Positions 1-6,457 are shown, counted from the stretch's first letter. The stretch: 8,490 nt of DNA from JBKEAJ01 sp047974415 (GCA_047974415.1 JBKECH010000026.1:1-8490), one strand, 5' to 3'. Translations and numbers: made by a program. Notes: generated by a model not told the origin, from the sequence alone.

Positions 1-2
1 AC

Positions 3-773
3 CCACTAAGCAACAGCAATAAAGCCGCTGAAATAGGCAAGGAAACATCCACACAGATAGGTAAGAATGGCAAAAACAAGCTAGAGATGTTCCGCTACAA
101 TCCGGCTAAAGCTCGCAAATTGTTCCCACCCAAGAATAGCTATATGCCTAGACATTGCGACGGTGCTAAGCTAAATCTTACAGGCTTAATTGGCATTGCT
201 CAAATCGTACTAAACCACGAAAACGAACGGTGCAAAGCGAAGAAGGCTATCGAAGCCGAAGCAAAACTAAAGCTACGAGAGAAGCTTTACAATGTGAGCA
301 CCGTGAAGGAGTATAAGAACGGCGGCAAGGTGGTTAAGTGCGATTCGGTAGATGAGAGTAGCAACGATTATGAGCGTGTGCTGAAAGCTGCACAAAAATT
401 AGCAGAACAGGGAAACATCGTAGAGATAACACCCAACCTACGAACTACCAATCACGAGATGTACGATACTATATACAAAGAGCTAAAAGGAACTAAGTTC
501 TACGGCAAACATCCGGATTTGAAAGTAAACGATGTGTTTTACGAGCATGAGGGGTTTACCGAAGGAAGTAAGAATGCTCTTAGAAACATGATTAAACGAG
601 GTACTAAGCAATCAGAATACATCATTATTGATGACTGTGGCGACGATGATAGGCATTACAGAAGGCGAGCCGAGAAGCACAATAGGGATAGTGATAATGA
701 AATTAAGGAGCTTTGGGTTCTGCGGAATGATGGAGAGCTTGACCTAGTGTATAAAAAAACAGAAGACCAATAA
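3..773 (+). CDS. Mu-like phage head-region protein with C-terminal CdiA-CT-like nuclease domain (5' end outside window)
   Basis: The frame is open from the left edge: 28 codons precede the first in-window ATG at 87 without a stop, so this is the 3' part of a longer gene. From Met87 as residue 1, the stretch at 1-60 (Arg/Lys/Pro-rich, then a helix) resembles the end of Bacteroidetes Mu-like minor head (gpF-type) proteins. Residues 95-225 resemble the 'tRNA nuclease CdiA C-terminal' fold: a helix with LAEQG and a following strand (104-115), an HPD motif (142-144), a YEHE acidic motif (152-155), an IIIDD strand (179-183) and a terminal KELWV strand (207-211). The spacing of D144 and E153/E155 fits a degenerate PD-(D/E)xK centre. 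The next gene is a Mu-G-like protein, which supports a phage origin. Head-protein identity is inferred from context and pattern; the nuclease-like domain is moderately supported, and its activity is unknown. Confidence 0.62.
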   Translation, partial: PLSNSNKAAEIGKETSTQIGKNGKNKLEMFRYNPAKARKLFPPKNSYMPRHCDGAKLNLTGLIGIAQIVLNHENERCKAKKAIEAEAKLKLREKLYNVSTVKEYKNGGKVVKCDSVDESSNDYERVLKAAQKLAEQGNIVEITPNLRTTNHEMYDTIYKELKGTKFYGKHPDLKVNDVFYEHEGFTEGSKNALRNMIKRGTKQSEYIIIDDCGDDDRHYRRRAEKHNRDSDNEIKELWVLRNDGELDLVYKKTEDQ

Positions 774-856
774 CAAAAGTTATCAGTCCCTGCAGGCATC
801 GAATCCGTAGAATCGATAATGCAAATATACAACAACTTTCTAAATAAATCAATACT

Positions 857-1072
857 ATGAGCAATGAATTTATGAAAAAACTACTAACCGACATCAAAAT
901 CGACCTACACGATGAGTTCGACCGCAACTTTACTCGCAAAGCATTCTTCGGTAAAAAATGGCGTGAAACTAAAAACCCCAACCATCGGGGGTCGCTAATG
1001 AACCGCACAGGAAAACTCCGCCGTGGACTGAAATCTAAAACCTCTATGGAGAACAAAGCACTCCGAGGGTGA
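857..1072 (+). pseudogene. truncated Mu gpG-like phage virion morphogenesis protein
   Basis: A 71-codon frame. Residues 21-58 (FDRNF, KAFF, KKW, a GSL...TG.LRR pattern) match the N-terminal part of the phage virion morphogenesis / Mu gpG-like family, which is involved in tail or head completion and is normally about 150 residues long. Here family-like sequence stops near residue 63 (SKTS), and the last eight or so codons (MENKALRG) are simply the antisense of the 3' end of the convergent repressor gene. The gene therefore lacks roughly its second half and is probably non-functional. It lies 83 bp downstream of the head-protein gene in the same direction, the usual F-then-G order of Mu-like phages. 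The breakpoint is at about 1043-1050. Confidence 0.68.
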
Positions 1073-1691
1073 TTGCGACCTTGTTTACTGCGTTTAAAGG
1101 CAAGCTAAACCGTGGATATTTGGCTTCATTTTCAGATGCGCAGACCACATACTCCTTGCTTTCGGCGCATTTGTAAAGACGTTTTACTACTAGCCCTTGC
1201 TCTGTTTCTAGAGCATATACATGTCCCCACTGAAAGAACGAGCTGTCCATAAGTTGTTTGCATGCCAATATATCTCCGTTGGCATAAAACGGCGCCATGG
1301 AATCGCCGTGTATCCTTATGAGGAAGTCCACTCCTTTTTGTTTAAATTCTGGAATTACATATGTGCCAGTGTGGTATACTTCGCTATTGCGGATATCTTC
1401 CCAATTACTGCTACTCAGGTCTGTGTACGACAGCAAAGGCAAGTTCTGCATGTTGTTATCATCTCTCATCTTGCTGGTATGTAGTTCGCCTTCGCCAGAC
1501 AATAACCAGTGGGGAGATATTTTGGGGAACTTGTTATATATAAGGTAGACATCAAATGAATTTCGGGCGTACCATGAAAAGAGTGTCTGGGGTTTTATTT
1601 CGAGATGCCTTGCAAAATCGGTATCCGTGGTAAAACCGTAATGATCCCTTATATTTTTTAGCATGCTACTTCTGTTAATGTGTTTCTTCAT
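1044..1691 (-). CDS. CI-type phage repressor with S24 (LexA-like) peptidase domain
   Basis: A 215-residue transcription factor. Residues 8-65 form a helix-turn-helix of the Phage_CI_repr kind (DFARHLEIKPQTLFSWY, then a PHWLLSGEGE segment). Residues 85-212 form the S24 peptidase fold, with catalytic Ser131 in the HGDSMAP motif and Lys170 in LVVKRLYK. Proteins of this type hold a prophage dormant and in many cases are inactivated by RecA-stimulated self-cleavage. The usual Ala-Gly (or Cys-Gly) cleavage dipeptide is not visible in the linker at 70-115; only a Thr-Gly at 108-109 is seen. The gene runs tail-to-tail against the truncated gpG gene and overlaps its last codons. No early phage genes lie upstream, so it appears orphaned. 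Just before its ATG (1691) are a 10-bp palindrome, TAAATATTTA (1701-1710), and a TTTATTTG sequence close to a -7 box. They would put transcription start almost at the ATG and could form promoter plus operator, but this is tentative. Confidence 0.85.
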   Translation of the reverse strand: MKKHINRSSMLKNIRDHYGFTTDTDFARHLEIKPQTLFSWYARNSFDVYLIYNKFPKISPHWLLSGEGELHTSKMRDDNNMQNLPLLSYTDLSSSNWEDIRNSEVYHTGTYVIPEFKQKGVDFLIRIHGDSMAPFYANGDILACKQLMDSSFFQWGHVYALETEQGLVVKRLYKCAESKEYVVCASENEAKYPRFSLPLNAVNKVAITLGVLCSP

Positions 1692-2065
1692 TTGCTCAAA
1701 TAAATATTTAGTGCCTGTACATAATAGTCAAGAATATGAACTAGAGAGTTAAATATTCCATCCCGAAAGCTAGAGGTGAGCCTTCAGACCCAAGGGGCAT
1801 TACTAACGCAGATATTGGACCTTATAGGCAGACTCTATTTCAAAAAACTCACTCTTACTAGCTGTACATAGCTTTCGAGTTTATTTCAAGGCGCAATAAT
1901 AACGAAATAAATTGGGATTATTGTATTTCGTACTGTTTGTATCTGTTGTTCTTTGCTCTTGTTATGCGAATTGCTTATTATTGATTGTTTTTGTTTATTT
2001 GTTGGTGGATTATTGTCGCATTTTGAATATTTCTTTACTCGGTACAATTATTAAATGTGATGAGT

Positions 2066-2078
2066 ATATTACTTTACT
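2066..2078 (+). repeat. left copy of 13-bp inverted repeat flanking the promoter segment
   Basis: The sequence ATATTACTTTACT is the exact reverse complement of AGTAAAGTAATAT at 2329-2341. The 250 bp between the copies contain the promoter of the downstream lipoprotein gene. The match does not extend on either side. A shorter related copy (CTTTACTCG) lies at 2033-2041 and recurs across the left repeat at 2072-2080. Confidence 0.6.
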
Positions 2079-2212
2079 CGCATCTTTTTCTCGCTTTTTT
2101 TATTTTTTTTTTCTTGTCGCTGCCCTCGCATTTAATGTAATGAATCATAGTGCTATAGTAATTTAGAGATACAAAAGGCGAGTTTGTTTTGTAAGATAAA
2201 ATCTGCAATTTG

Positions 2213-2242
2213 TTTGTTTGTTTGATATTTTGCATATATTTG
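2213..2242 (+). promoter_or_regulatory. Bacteroidetes sigma-ABfr-type promoter for the lipoprotein/OMP operon
   Basis: The -7 box is TATATTTG (2235-2242, followed by C) and matches TAnnTTTG exactly. A -33 TTTG lies 18 bp upstream (2213-2216) inside a (TTTG)4 tract covering 2209-2224. Transcription would start near 2249, leaving a leader of about 130 nt before the ATG at 2380. The leader includes the right inverted-repeat copy. This is the best promoter match in the window. Confidence 0.72.
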
Positions 2243-2328
2243 CAAGCGAAAACATACATGCAACCCGCAAAATGATAGAATGGGAAATGTTAGCAAAGTT
2301 TTCGAATGTAGTGTTGTATATGATTGAT

Positions 2329-2341
2329 AGTAAAGTAATAT
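2329..2341 (-). repeat. right copy of 13-bp inverted repeat flanking the promoter segment
   Basis: The sequence AGTAAAGTAATAT is the perfect inverted partner of 2066-2078. It lies 38 bp before the lipoprotein start codon, downstream of the promoter, where the outer boundary of an invertible promoter element would be expected. Confidence 0.6.
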
Positions 2342-2379
2342 TAAAATAAAAAATACAGTTAAACTTTAAATTTAAAATT

Positions 2380-4134
2380 ATGAAAAATTATTTATTAAGC
2401 ATGTTGGTTGTTCTGACATGTTTTGCATGTGTGAACGACAAGGAGTCTAGTTATGTGACAGACCTTAGAAAGTCAAAGGCAGAGTGGCTAAAAGCAGAGG
2501 CTGCGTTTATGGCTGCACAAACGGAGGTGGAGTTAGTTCAGAAGTTAATTAATGAAGCTACTCTTGCAGCGAAAAATGCAGCAAATGCCGAAGCTGCTGC
2601 AAGATGGGAGATGGAGCTTAAAGAATTAGCAATAAGACACGAAAATACGTTGCTTGAGTATGAAACGCAGTTTATTTATGCGAAGACTGCGCTGGCTGAA
2701 GCTAAAGCCGAAGCTGAACTTAAGAAAGATGAGACTGTACTTAAGTACATTCAAGCGTACGAAACTAAATTGGAAAATGTTAGAGATACACAAGGAGATA
2801 TAAACGATGCTGTAAAAGAATTGACAGAAGCAAATGATAAGCGAGAAAACAAAATAAAAAGAAAAAAAGAAAAACTGGAGCAGAAAAAAGAAAACCTTGT
2901 TCTTAAGCAAAAGGAACTGGACATTTACACTGAGCTTCAAGCTGCAGGTGATGCAGCGGATGCTATTGTAGAAGCAAAGATTGCAGAAGTAAAGGTTGCT
3001 ATTGACTCAGTTAACAAGAAAATATCTATGCAGAACCTTAAGGAGGCTGAGATATATAATGAACTACACAAAGATTACGAGCAAGATTTATTTCAGGGTA
3101 TTTCTTCTGACTTTTATTTTCCATATGCGGTTTCTGTTACAGACTTTATTGCAGGAAGCACTTGCAATGGCTTAGTTGATACTTCTTCGGTTCTTATAAA
3201 AGGAATTAGAACTTTTGTCGCTGCCGAAAAAGTTTTTGGAAAGGTTTTTTTTGATGAGGACGATTCTGAAAATAAAGTAGAAGCCATTTTTCAAAATTAT
3301 AAATATTCAGTTGATGCTGATGTGGACATGCATGAGCTGAAAGATATGATAAATTCGCTTGAGAATTTTGATATCAATGATGCAAAAAGAGAGCTTGTTA
3401 AAGAGGAGTCAACTGTGAAAAGTTTAAATAAAAGTATTGACACTCTAAGACCAAATGCAGACAAGGCATCAGTAGCTTATGCGAAAGCAAAAGATGCGTA
3501 CAAAATTGCAAAAGATGCGTACGATAAGGCAGTGGCTGGGGGTAAGGACGATGCAATAGAAAAGGCCCAGAAAACTCTAGACGAAAAGGCGACTGCTATG
3601 TATGATGCCGAAAGTAAGTATGAAGATCTTAAATCGAAGCTAGAAAACGCTTTGTCTTCTCTAGATGCAAGCACTGATAATATCGAAGTTCTTAAGGACG
3701 ATATTGAAAGTTATGATAAAAAACTTGCGATTGCAAAAGAGCTTAAAACGACTGTCGAAGCAGGTAAATACAAGAAGCTCCTTGATGCAAGAGATCTTGT
3801 TTTAGAATCATACTTTGATATTTATACTGAAACTGAGAATCTAAGAGATTATCTAATGCATTACGAGGAATTACTTATTAACCTTGAGGATGCAAAAGTA
3901 GATTATGCTTCTGAAATTGATAATACTAACGAGACTATCGAAGAAATTCAGGAAGACATTGAATCTACGAAAGCTTATATTGCAAAGCTTGAGGCAAGTG
4001 AGCCAGGAACAGATATGCAGATTAGCATTGATTACTACACTGCTCGCATTGAGATATTGAAGCAAAGACTGTCCGTAGAACAAGCAGAAGCAGACAGGCT
4101 TAAAGAACTTATAGCGAACACAGAATCTGTATAA
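2380..4134 (+). CDS. large coiled-coil lipoprotein, probably cell-envelope or surface exposed
   Basis: A 584-residue protein of unknown family. Residues 1-17 are a lipoprotein signal (Lys2, a hydrophobic run, then CFAC, with Cys17 the likely lipidated residue and Cys14 an alternative). The following VNDKESS is rich in charged residues, compatible with export to the outer membrane or surface. Residues about 25-230 are almost continuously helical and coiled-coil-like, Ala/Glu/Lys-rich, with a very basic patch at 156-170. Residues about 235-325 lack heptads and are richer in aromatic residues, looking like a compact domain. Residues about 330-584 are again coiled coil, with a duplicated heptad (AKDAYKI/AKDAYDK, 369-382). 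Two long helical arms around a central domain could fold back as an antiparallel hairpin; this is inference. The ATG at 2380 follows an A/T-rich leader with no Shine-Dalgarno site, as usual in this phylum. It is cotranscribed with the beta-barrel gene 74 bp downstream, from the possibly invertible promoter at 2213-2242. No enzyme motif is seen. Confidence 0.83.
   Translation: MKNYLLSMLVVLTCFACVNDKESSYVTDLRKSKAEWLKAEAAFMAAQTEVELVQKLINEATLAAKNAANAEAAARWEMELKELAIRHENTLLEYETQFIYAKTALAEAKAEAELKKDETVLKYIQAYETKLENVRDTQGDINDAVKELTEANDKRENKIKRKKEKLEQKKENLVLKQKELDIYTELQAAGDAADAIVEAKIAEVKVAIDSVNKKISMQNLKEAEIYNELHKDYEQDLFQGISSDFYFPYAVSVTDFIAGSTCNGLVDTSSVLIKGIRTFVAAEKVFGKVFFDEDDSENKVEAIFQNYKYSVDADVDMHELKDMINSLENFDINDAKRELVKEESTVKSLNKSIDTLRPNADKASVAYAKAKDAYKIAKDAYDKAVAGGKDDAIEKAQKTLDEKATAMYDAESKYEDLKSKLENALSSLDASTDNIEVLKDDIESYDKKLAIAKELKTTVEAGKYKKLLDARDLVLESYFDIYTETENLRDYLMHYEELLINLEDAKVDYASEIDNTNETIEEIQEDIESTKAYIAKLEASEPGTDMQISIDYYTARIEILKQRLSVEQAEADRLKELIANTESV
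3487..3522 (+). repeat. 15-bp direct repeat encoding a duplicated coiled-coil heptad
   Basis: GCAAAAGATGCGTAC occurs at 3487-3501 and again at 3508-3522. The period is 21 bp, exactly one heptad, giving consecutive AKDAY units in the second coiled-coil arm of the lipoprotein. This looks like a recent heptad duplication. Confidence 0.7.
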
Positions 4135-4157
4135 ACTAAGTGTAATTATTTACAAGA

Positions 4158-4193
4158 GAGTGGGGCTCCCAATTTAAAAGGGTGCCTTTCCTC
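4158..4193 (+). other. imperfect hairpin between the lipoprotein and OMP genes
   Basis: GGCTCCC (4164-4170) can pair with GGGTGCC (4180-4186) with one mismatch, extended by G-U pairs and an outer GAG/CTC (4158-4160 and 4191-4193). An A-run, not a T-run, follows, so it is not a classical terminator. It may stabilise or partly separate the two messages. No promoter box is seen between the genes. Confidence 0.35.
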
Positions 4194-4208
4194 AAAAAAA
4201 TCACATAA

Positions 4209-4967
4209 ATGAGAATAAATCGCTTATTATTAATAGTGGTGGCACTCCTGTCTGGAGGATACCAGCTCTATGCACAGGACAACAGCGAGGCTGTGGAAGA
4301 GGTGCAAGGAGTGGGTCCTGAGAAAGGGGATTTCACCGCATCGTTGAATTTTGGTTCGAGGGTATCGCTAGGTGTAGTAGCACCCCAACCGGATCTAGGA
4401 ACTTACACAATCTCATCTCCTTCGGGCAGTGGTTTCGGTATAGCACCATCAATAAATCTTGAAGGCAAGTACTTCATTTCAAACAAATGGGCAGTGAAAC
4501 TACTTGGCGGATTTTCGTACAGCTATAGCCCAGGTTATGCAGAATTGCCTGGTACTGCCGACGGCGCAATACCGTCGTACAATGCTGTGCCTAACAGCGA
4601 CAAGATACAAACTTTTGTTATGACGGGAACTAATTATTATATGAATATCGGAATCCCTAATGTTTGTTTTTATACAGGTCTGAGCTTCGGTTTCAACTAT
4701 AGTAAACAAGATGCTTATTCCGACGAGAGTACAACTTACATGGGTACGTCAATTGGAGAAACTTATGGTTTTTCTGTAGACGCAAGTGCTGGCCTTGATT
4801 ACTATTTTAATAAAACATTATTTCTAGGTTTGGAGATAAGCCCAATTAGCTATGGGTACGCCGTGTACAGCATTAGACCTCAGCAAGGTCTTAGTTTGTT
4901 GTCGGCAGATACTCATGGGTTTAATTTTATTTCTAATCCACAATTAAAGGTTGGATTTAGGTTTTAA
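4209..4967 (+). CDS. outer-membrane beta-barrel protein (small porin-like OMP)
   Basis: A 252-residue protein. Residues 1-22 are a signal peptide ending LYA before Gln23, a common Bacteroidetes cleavage context. The mature part shows alternating hydrophobic/aromatic strands separated by polar Gly/Ser/Asn turns (for example 41-51, 79-90, 94-106, 134-147, 151-164, 184-199, 203-221, 236-252) and ends in GFRF with a terminal Phe, the usual C-terminal signature of an outer-membrane barrel; about eight strands are likely. The pattern, including a PGYAELPG loop (108-115) and a late LSADTHGF (231-238), recalls Bacteroides OMPs of the BT1926 kind, which are coexpressed with a larger surface protein; this likeness is from memory and unchecked. 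It starts 74 bp after the coiled-coil lipoprotein and has no promoter of its own, so it is the second gene of that operon. The barrel may anchor or export the lipoprotein partner (inference). Confidence 0.82.
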   Translation: MRINRLLLIVVALLSGGYQLYAQDNSEAVEEVQGVGPEKGDFTASLNFGSRVSLGVVAPQPDLGTYTISSPSGSGFGIAPSINLEGKYFISNKWAVKLLGGFSYSYSPGYAELPGTADGAIPSYNAVPNSDKIQTFVMTGTNYYMNIGIPNVCFYTGLSFGFNYSKQDAYSDESTTYMGTSIGETYGFSVDASAGLDYYFNKTLFLGLEISPISYGYAVYSIRPQQGLSLLSADTHGFNFISNPQLKVGFRF

Positions 4968-5022
4968 CTAAGTAAATACTAAGGAGGTGTTAGTTATGAA
5001 TGCTTCCTTATTTCATTCTGTC

Positions 5023-5053
5023 AATGGGGGTGTTTCGGGCATCCCCATTTTTT
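5023..5053 (+). terminator. intrinsic terminator of the lipoprotein/OMP operon
   Basis: A 10-bp stem, AATGGGGGTG (5023-5032) with CATCCCCATT (5040-5049), contains one G-U pair and encloses a TTTCGGG loop. A run of six T follows at 5048-5053. The T-run is present only on the plus strand, so it serves the OMP operon and not the convergent ilvA. Confidence 0.87.
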
Positions 5054-5180
5054 GCTTTATGCCGAATGCCGTGAGTGGGCTTTGACCTATTATTGAAAAT
5101 GCTGAATGGTAAATTGTCAATGGTGAGTGCTGAACCTTCAACTTTAAACCTTAAGCAATTCAACGGTCCAACCTTAAACC

Positions 5181-6431
5181 CTAAATAAATGTTTCCAGAA
5201 ACAGGGGTTTGTCATTCAGGTATTCAAATTCAATGCTCATCTTACGCATGTTGTTCATCAGGTGCTTTATTTCACCAGCCTTAGCAACCTCGATGCCAAT
5301 TATTATTGGACCTCTTGCCCTGTGGGTTTTCTTGGTGTATTCAAAGTGCACAATGTCGTCGGTTGGGGTAAGCACATTTTCCAGAAAATCTTTTAAGGCT
5401 CCAGCACGCTGTGGTATATTTACTATAAAATAATGCTTTATTCCCTCGTAAATCATCGAGCGTTCTCTGATTTCCTCCGTTCTGGTGATGTCGTTGTTGC
5501 CTCCTGATATAATACATACAACATTTTTGCCTTTTATCTCCTCTTTCAAATAATCTAGGGCTGCAATTGAAAGGGCTCCAGCGGGCTCTACAATAATGCC
5601 TTTGTCGCTATACAGGTCTAGTATTGTAGTGCAGACCTTGCCTTCCGGGACGCAGACTATCTTATCTATGATTTTTTTGCATATTTCTACGTTGAGCTTT
5701 CCACATTGCTTAACAGATGCTCCGTCGACAAACTTGTCTATACGTTCTAGCTGTACGGGACGACCAGCCTCCAAAGCGGCTTTCATCGATGCTGCGCCCA
5801 TGGGTTCGACGCCTATTATTTTCGTCTTGGGCGATAGGGTTTTTAAATACGAGCCTGCTCCCGAAATTAGTCCACCTCCTCCCACGGGAATAAAGACGTA
5901 GTCTATTTTGCATGTCAGTTGTTGATGTATTTCTAAGCCAACAGAGCCTTGCCCTTCTATGATTTTTTCGTCGTCGAAAGGGTGAATAATTTCCCTGCCC
6001 GTTTCTTTTGCAAAATCAGAAGCTATGCCACTTGTGTCGTCGAAAGTGTCGCCTATTAGTATGGTTTTTACATATTTACCGCCAAACATACGTACCTGAT
6101 TTACCTTTTGGCGAGGGGTGGTTGTTGGCATATAAATAAAACCCTGTATCCTGAGTTTGCTACAAGAAAAGGCAACTCCTTGGGCGTGGTTGCCAGCACT
6201 TGCGCAAACAATGCCTTTCGCTTTTTCGCTCTCCGACAAGCTGGCAATTTTATTGTAGGCTCCTCGGATCTTGTAAGATCGAACCTGCTGAAGGTCCTCT
6301 CTCTTCAAGAATATATTTGCAGCATATCGCTTCTTTAGGGTGTGGCTCTTTTCCAAGGGCGTCTCCAGAACTACCTGACTGACATTGTGTTTTGCTCTGT
6401 TTATATCTTCGGAGCTAGGAAAGTATGACAT
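5181..6431 (-). CDS. ilvA: threonine dehydratase (threonine ammonia-lyase)
   Basis: A cytoplasmic PLP enzyme that deaminates L-threonine to 2-oxobutanoate, the first step of isoleucine synthesis. Numbered from the ATG at 6431 (416 residues), the PLP-binding lysine is Lys54 in SYKIRGA, the substrate loop is ASAGNHAQG (77-85), the phosphate-binding glycine loop is PVGGGGLISG (182-191), and SGGNND (309-314) closes the catalytic domain. Residues about 330-416 form a single ACT-like regulatory domain (YFIVNIPQRAGAL...), giving the roughly 410-430 residue one-ACT form, not the longer E. coli form. Allosteric control by isoleucine/valine is likely from the family. A longer reading starts at a TTG at 6452, but that codon is the last three bases of a TAACTTTG -7 box, so it would lie upstream of the transcript; the ATG at 6431 is preferred. 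The gene stands alone with no ilv neighbours and is convergent with the OMP operon. Confidence 0.93.
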   Translation of the reverse strand: MSYFPSSEDINRAKHNVSQVVLETPLEKSHTLKKRYAANIFLKREDLQQVRSYKIRGAYNKIASLSESEKAKGIVCASAGNHAQGVAFSCSKLRIQGFIYMPTTTPRQKVNQVRMFGGKYVKTILIGDTFDDTSGIASDFAKETGREIIHPFDDEKIIEGQGSVGLEIHQQLTCKIDYVFIPVGGGGLISGAGSYLKTLSPKTKIIGVEPMGAASMKAALEAGRPVQLERIDKFVDGASVKQCGKLNVEICKKIIDKIVCVPEGKVCTTILDLYSDKGIIVEPAGALSIAALDYLKEEIKGKNVVCIISGGNNDITRTEEIRERSMIYEGIKHYFIVNIPQRAGALKDFLENVLTPTDDIVHFEYTKKTHRARGPIIIGIEVAKAGEIKHLMNNMRKMSIEFEYLNDKPLFLETFI

Positions 6432-6449
6432 TTCGTATTTCTTTATGCG

Positions 6450-6457
6450 CAAAGTTA
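6450..6457 (-). promoter_or_regulatory. -7 box of the ilvA promoter
   Basis: The minus strand reads TAACTTTG, then CGC, a perfect TAnnTTTG. A TTTG lies 24 bp upstream, slightly further than ideal for the -33 element. It implies a leader of only about 10-15 nt to the ATG at 6431. Confidence 0.55.

Larger units (their letters stand above)
1692..2379. other. gene-poor T-rich intergenic stretch upstream of the lipoprotein operon
   Basis: There are 688 bp without a convincing gene. Between about 1912 and 2120 the plus strand is strikingly T-rich, including T tracts at 2095-2101 and 2103-2112. The only long frame (TTG start at 1912, to 2166) encodes a hydrophobic 84-residue string, as any T-rich DNA would, and is not called as a gene. 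The stretch does hold interleaved inverted repeats (1894-1930), a 13-bp inverted-repeat pair (2066-2078 and 2329-2341), and a strong promoter (2213-2242). Its position between prophage remnants and a surface-protein operon fits a decayed or recombining region. Confidence 0.7.

Noticed and set aside
822..829. TATATTTG on the minus strand between the two phage genes, a perfect -7 box
   Set aside because: No gene lies downstream on that strand and no -33 box is at normal spacing; likely chance in A/T-rich spacer DNA.
703..1056. A 117-residue minus-strand frame across the phage genes
   Set aside because: It is antisense to two phage frames with recognisable family patterns and has no promoter or familiar motif.
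1912..2166. An 84-residue hydrophobic frame with a TTG start
   Set aside because: It has no promoter, only a weak start codon, and a hydrophobic composition fully explained by T-rich DNA; it also crosses one inverted repeat of the putative switch.
2849..2893. Long A-rich runs inside the lipoprotein gene as a possible slippage-based phase switch
   Set aside because: The runs are broken by G residues and no homopolymer exceeds about seven A; they encode a Lys-rich heptad region and need no further explanation.
4996..5085. A 29-residue ORF with an AAGGAGG at an ideal 8-bp distance (4981-4987)
   Set aside because: Bacteroidetes rarely rely on Shine-Dalgarno sites, the frame runs through the operon terminator stem, and the peptide shows no recognisable feature.
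5131..5180. Repeated CTTTAAACCTTAA-like strings downstream of ilvA, with similar strings in inverse orientation at about 6531-6560
   Set aside because: The shared core is only about nine A/T-rich bases (ACTTTAAAC); too weak to call a repeat family or an element flanking ilvA.
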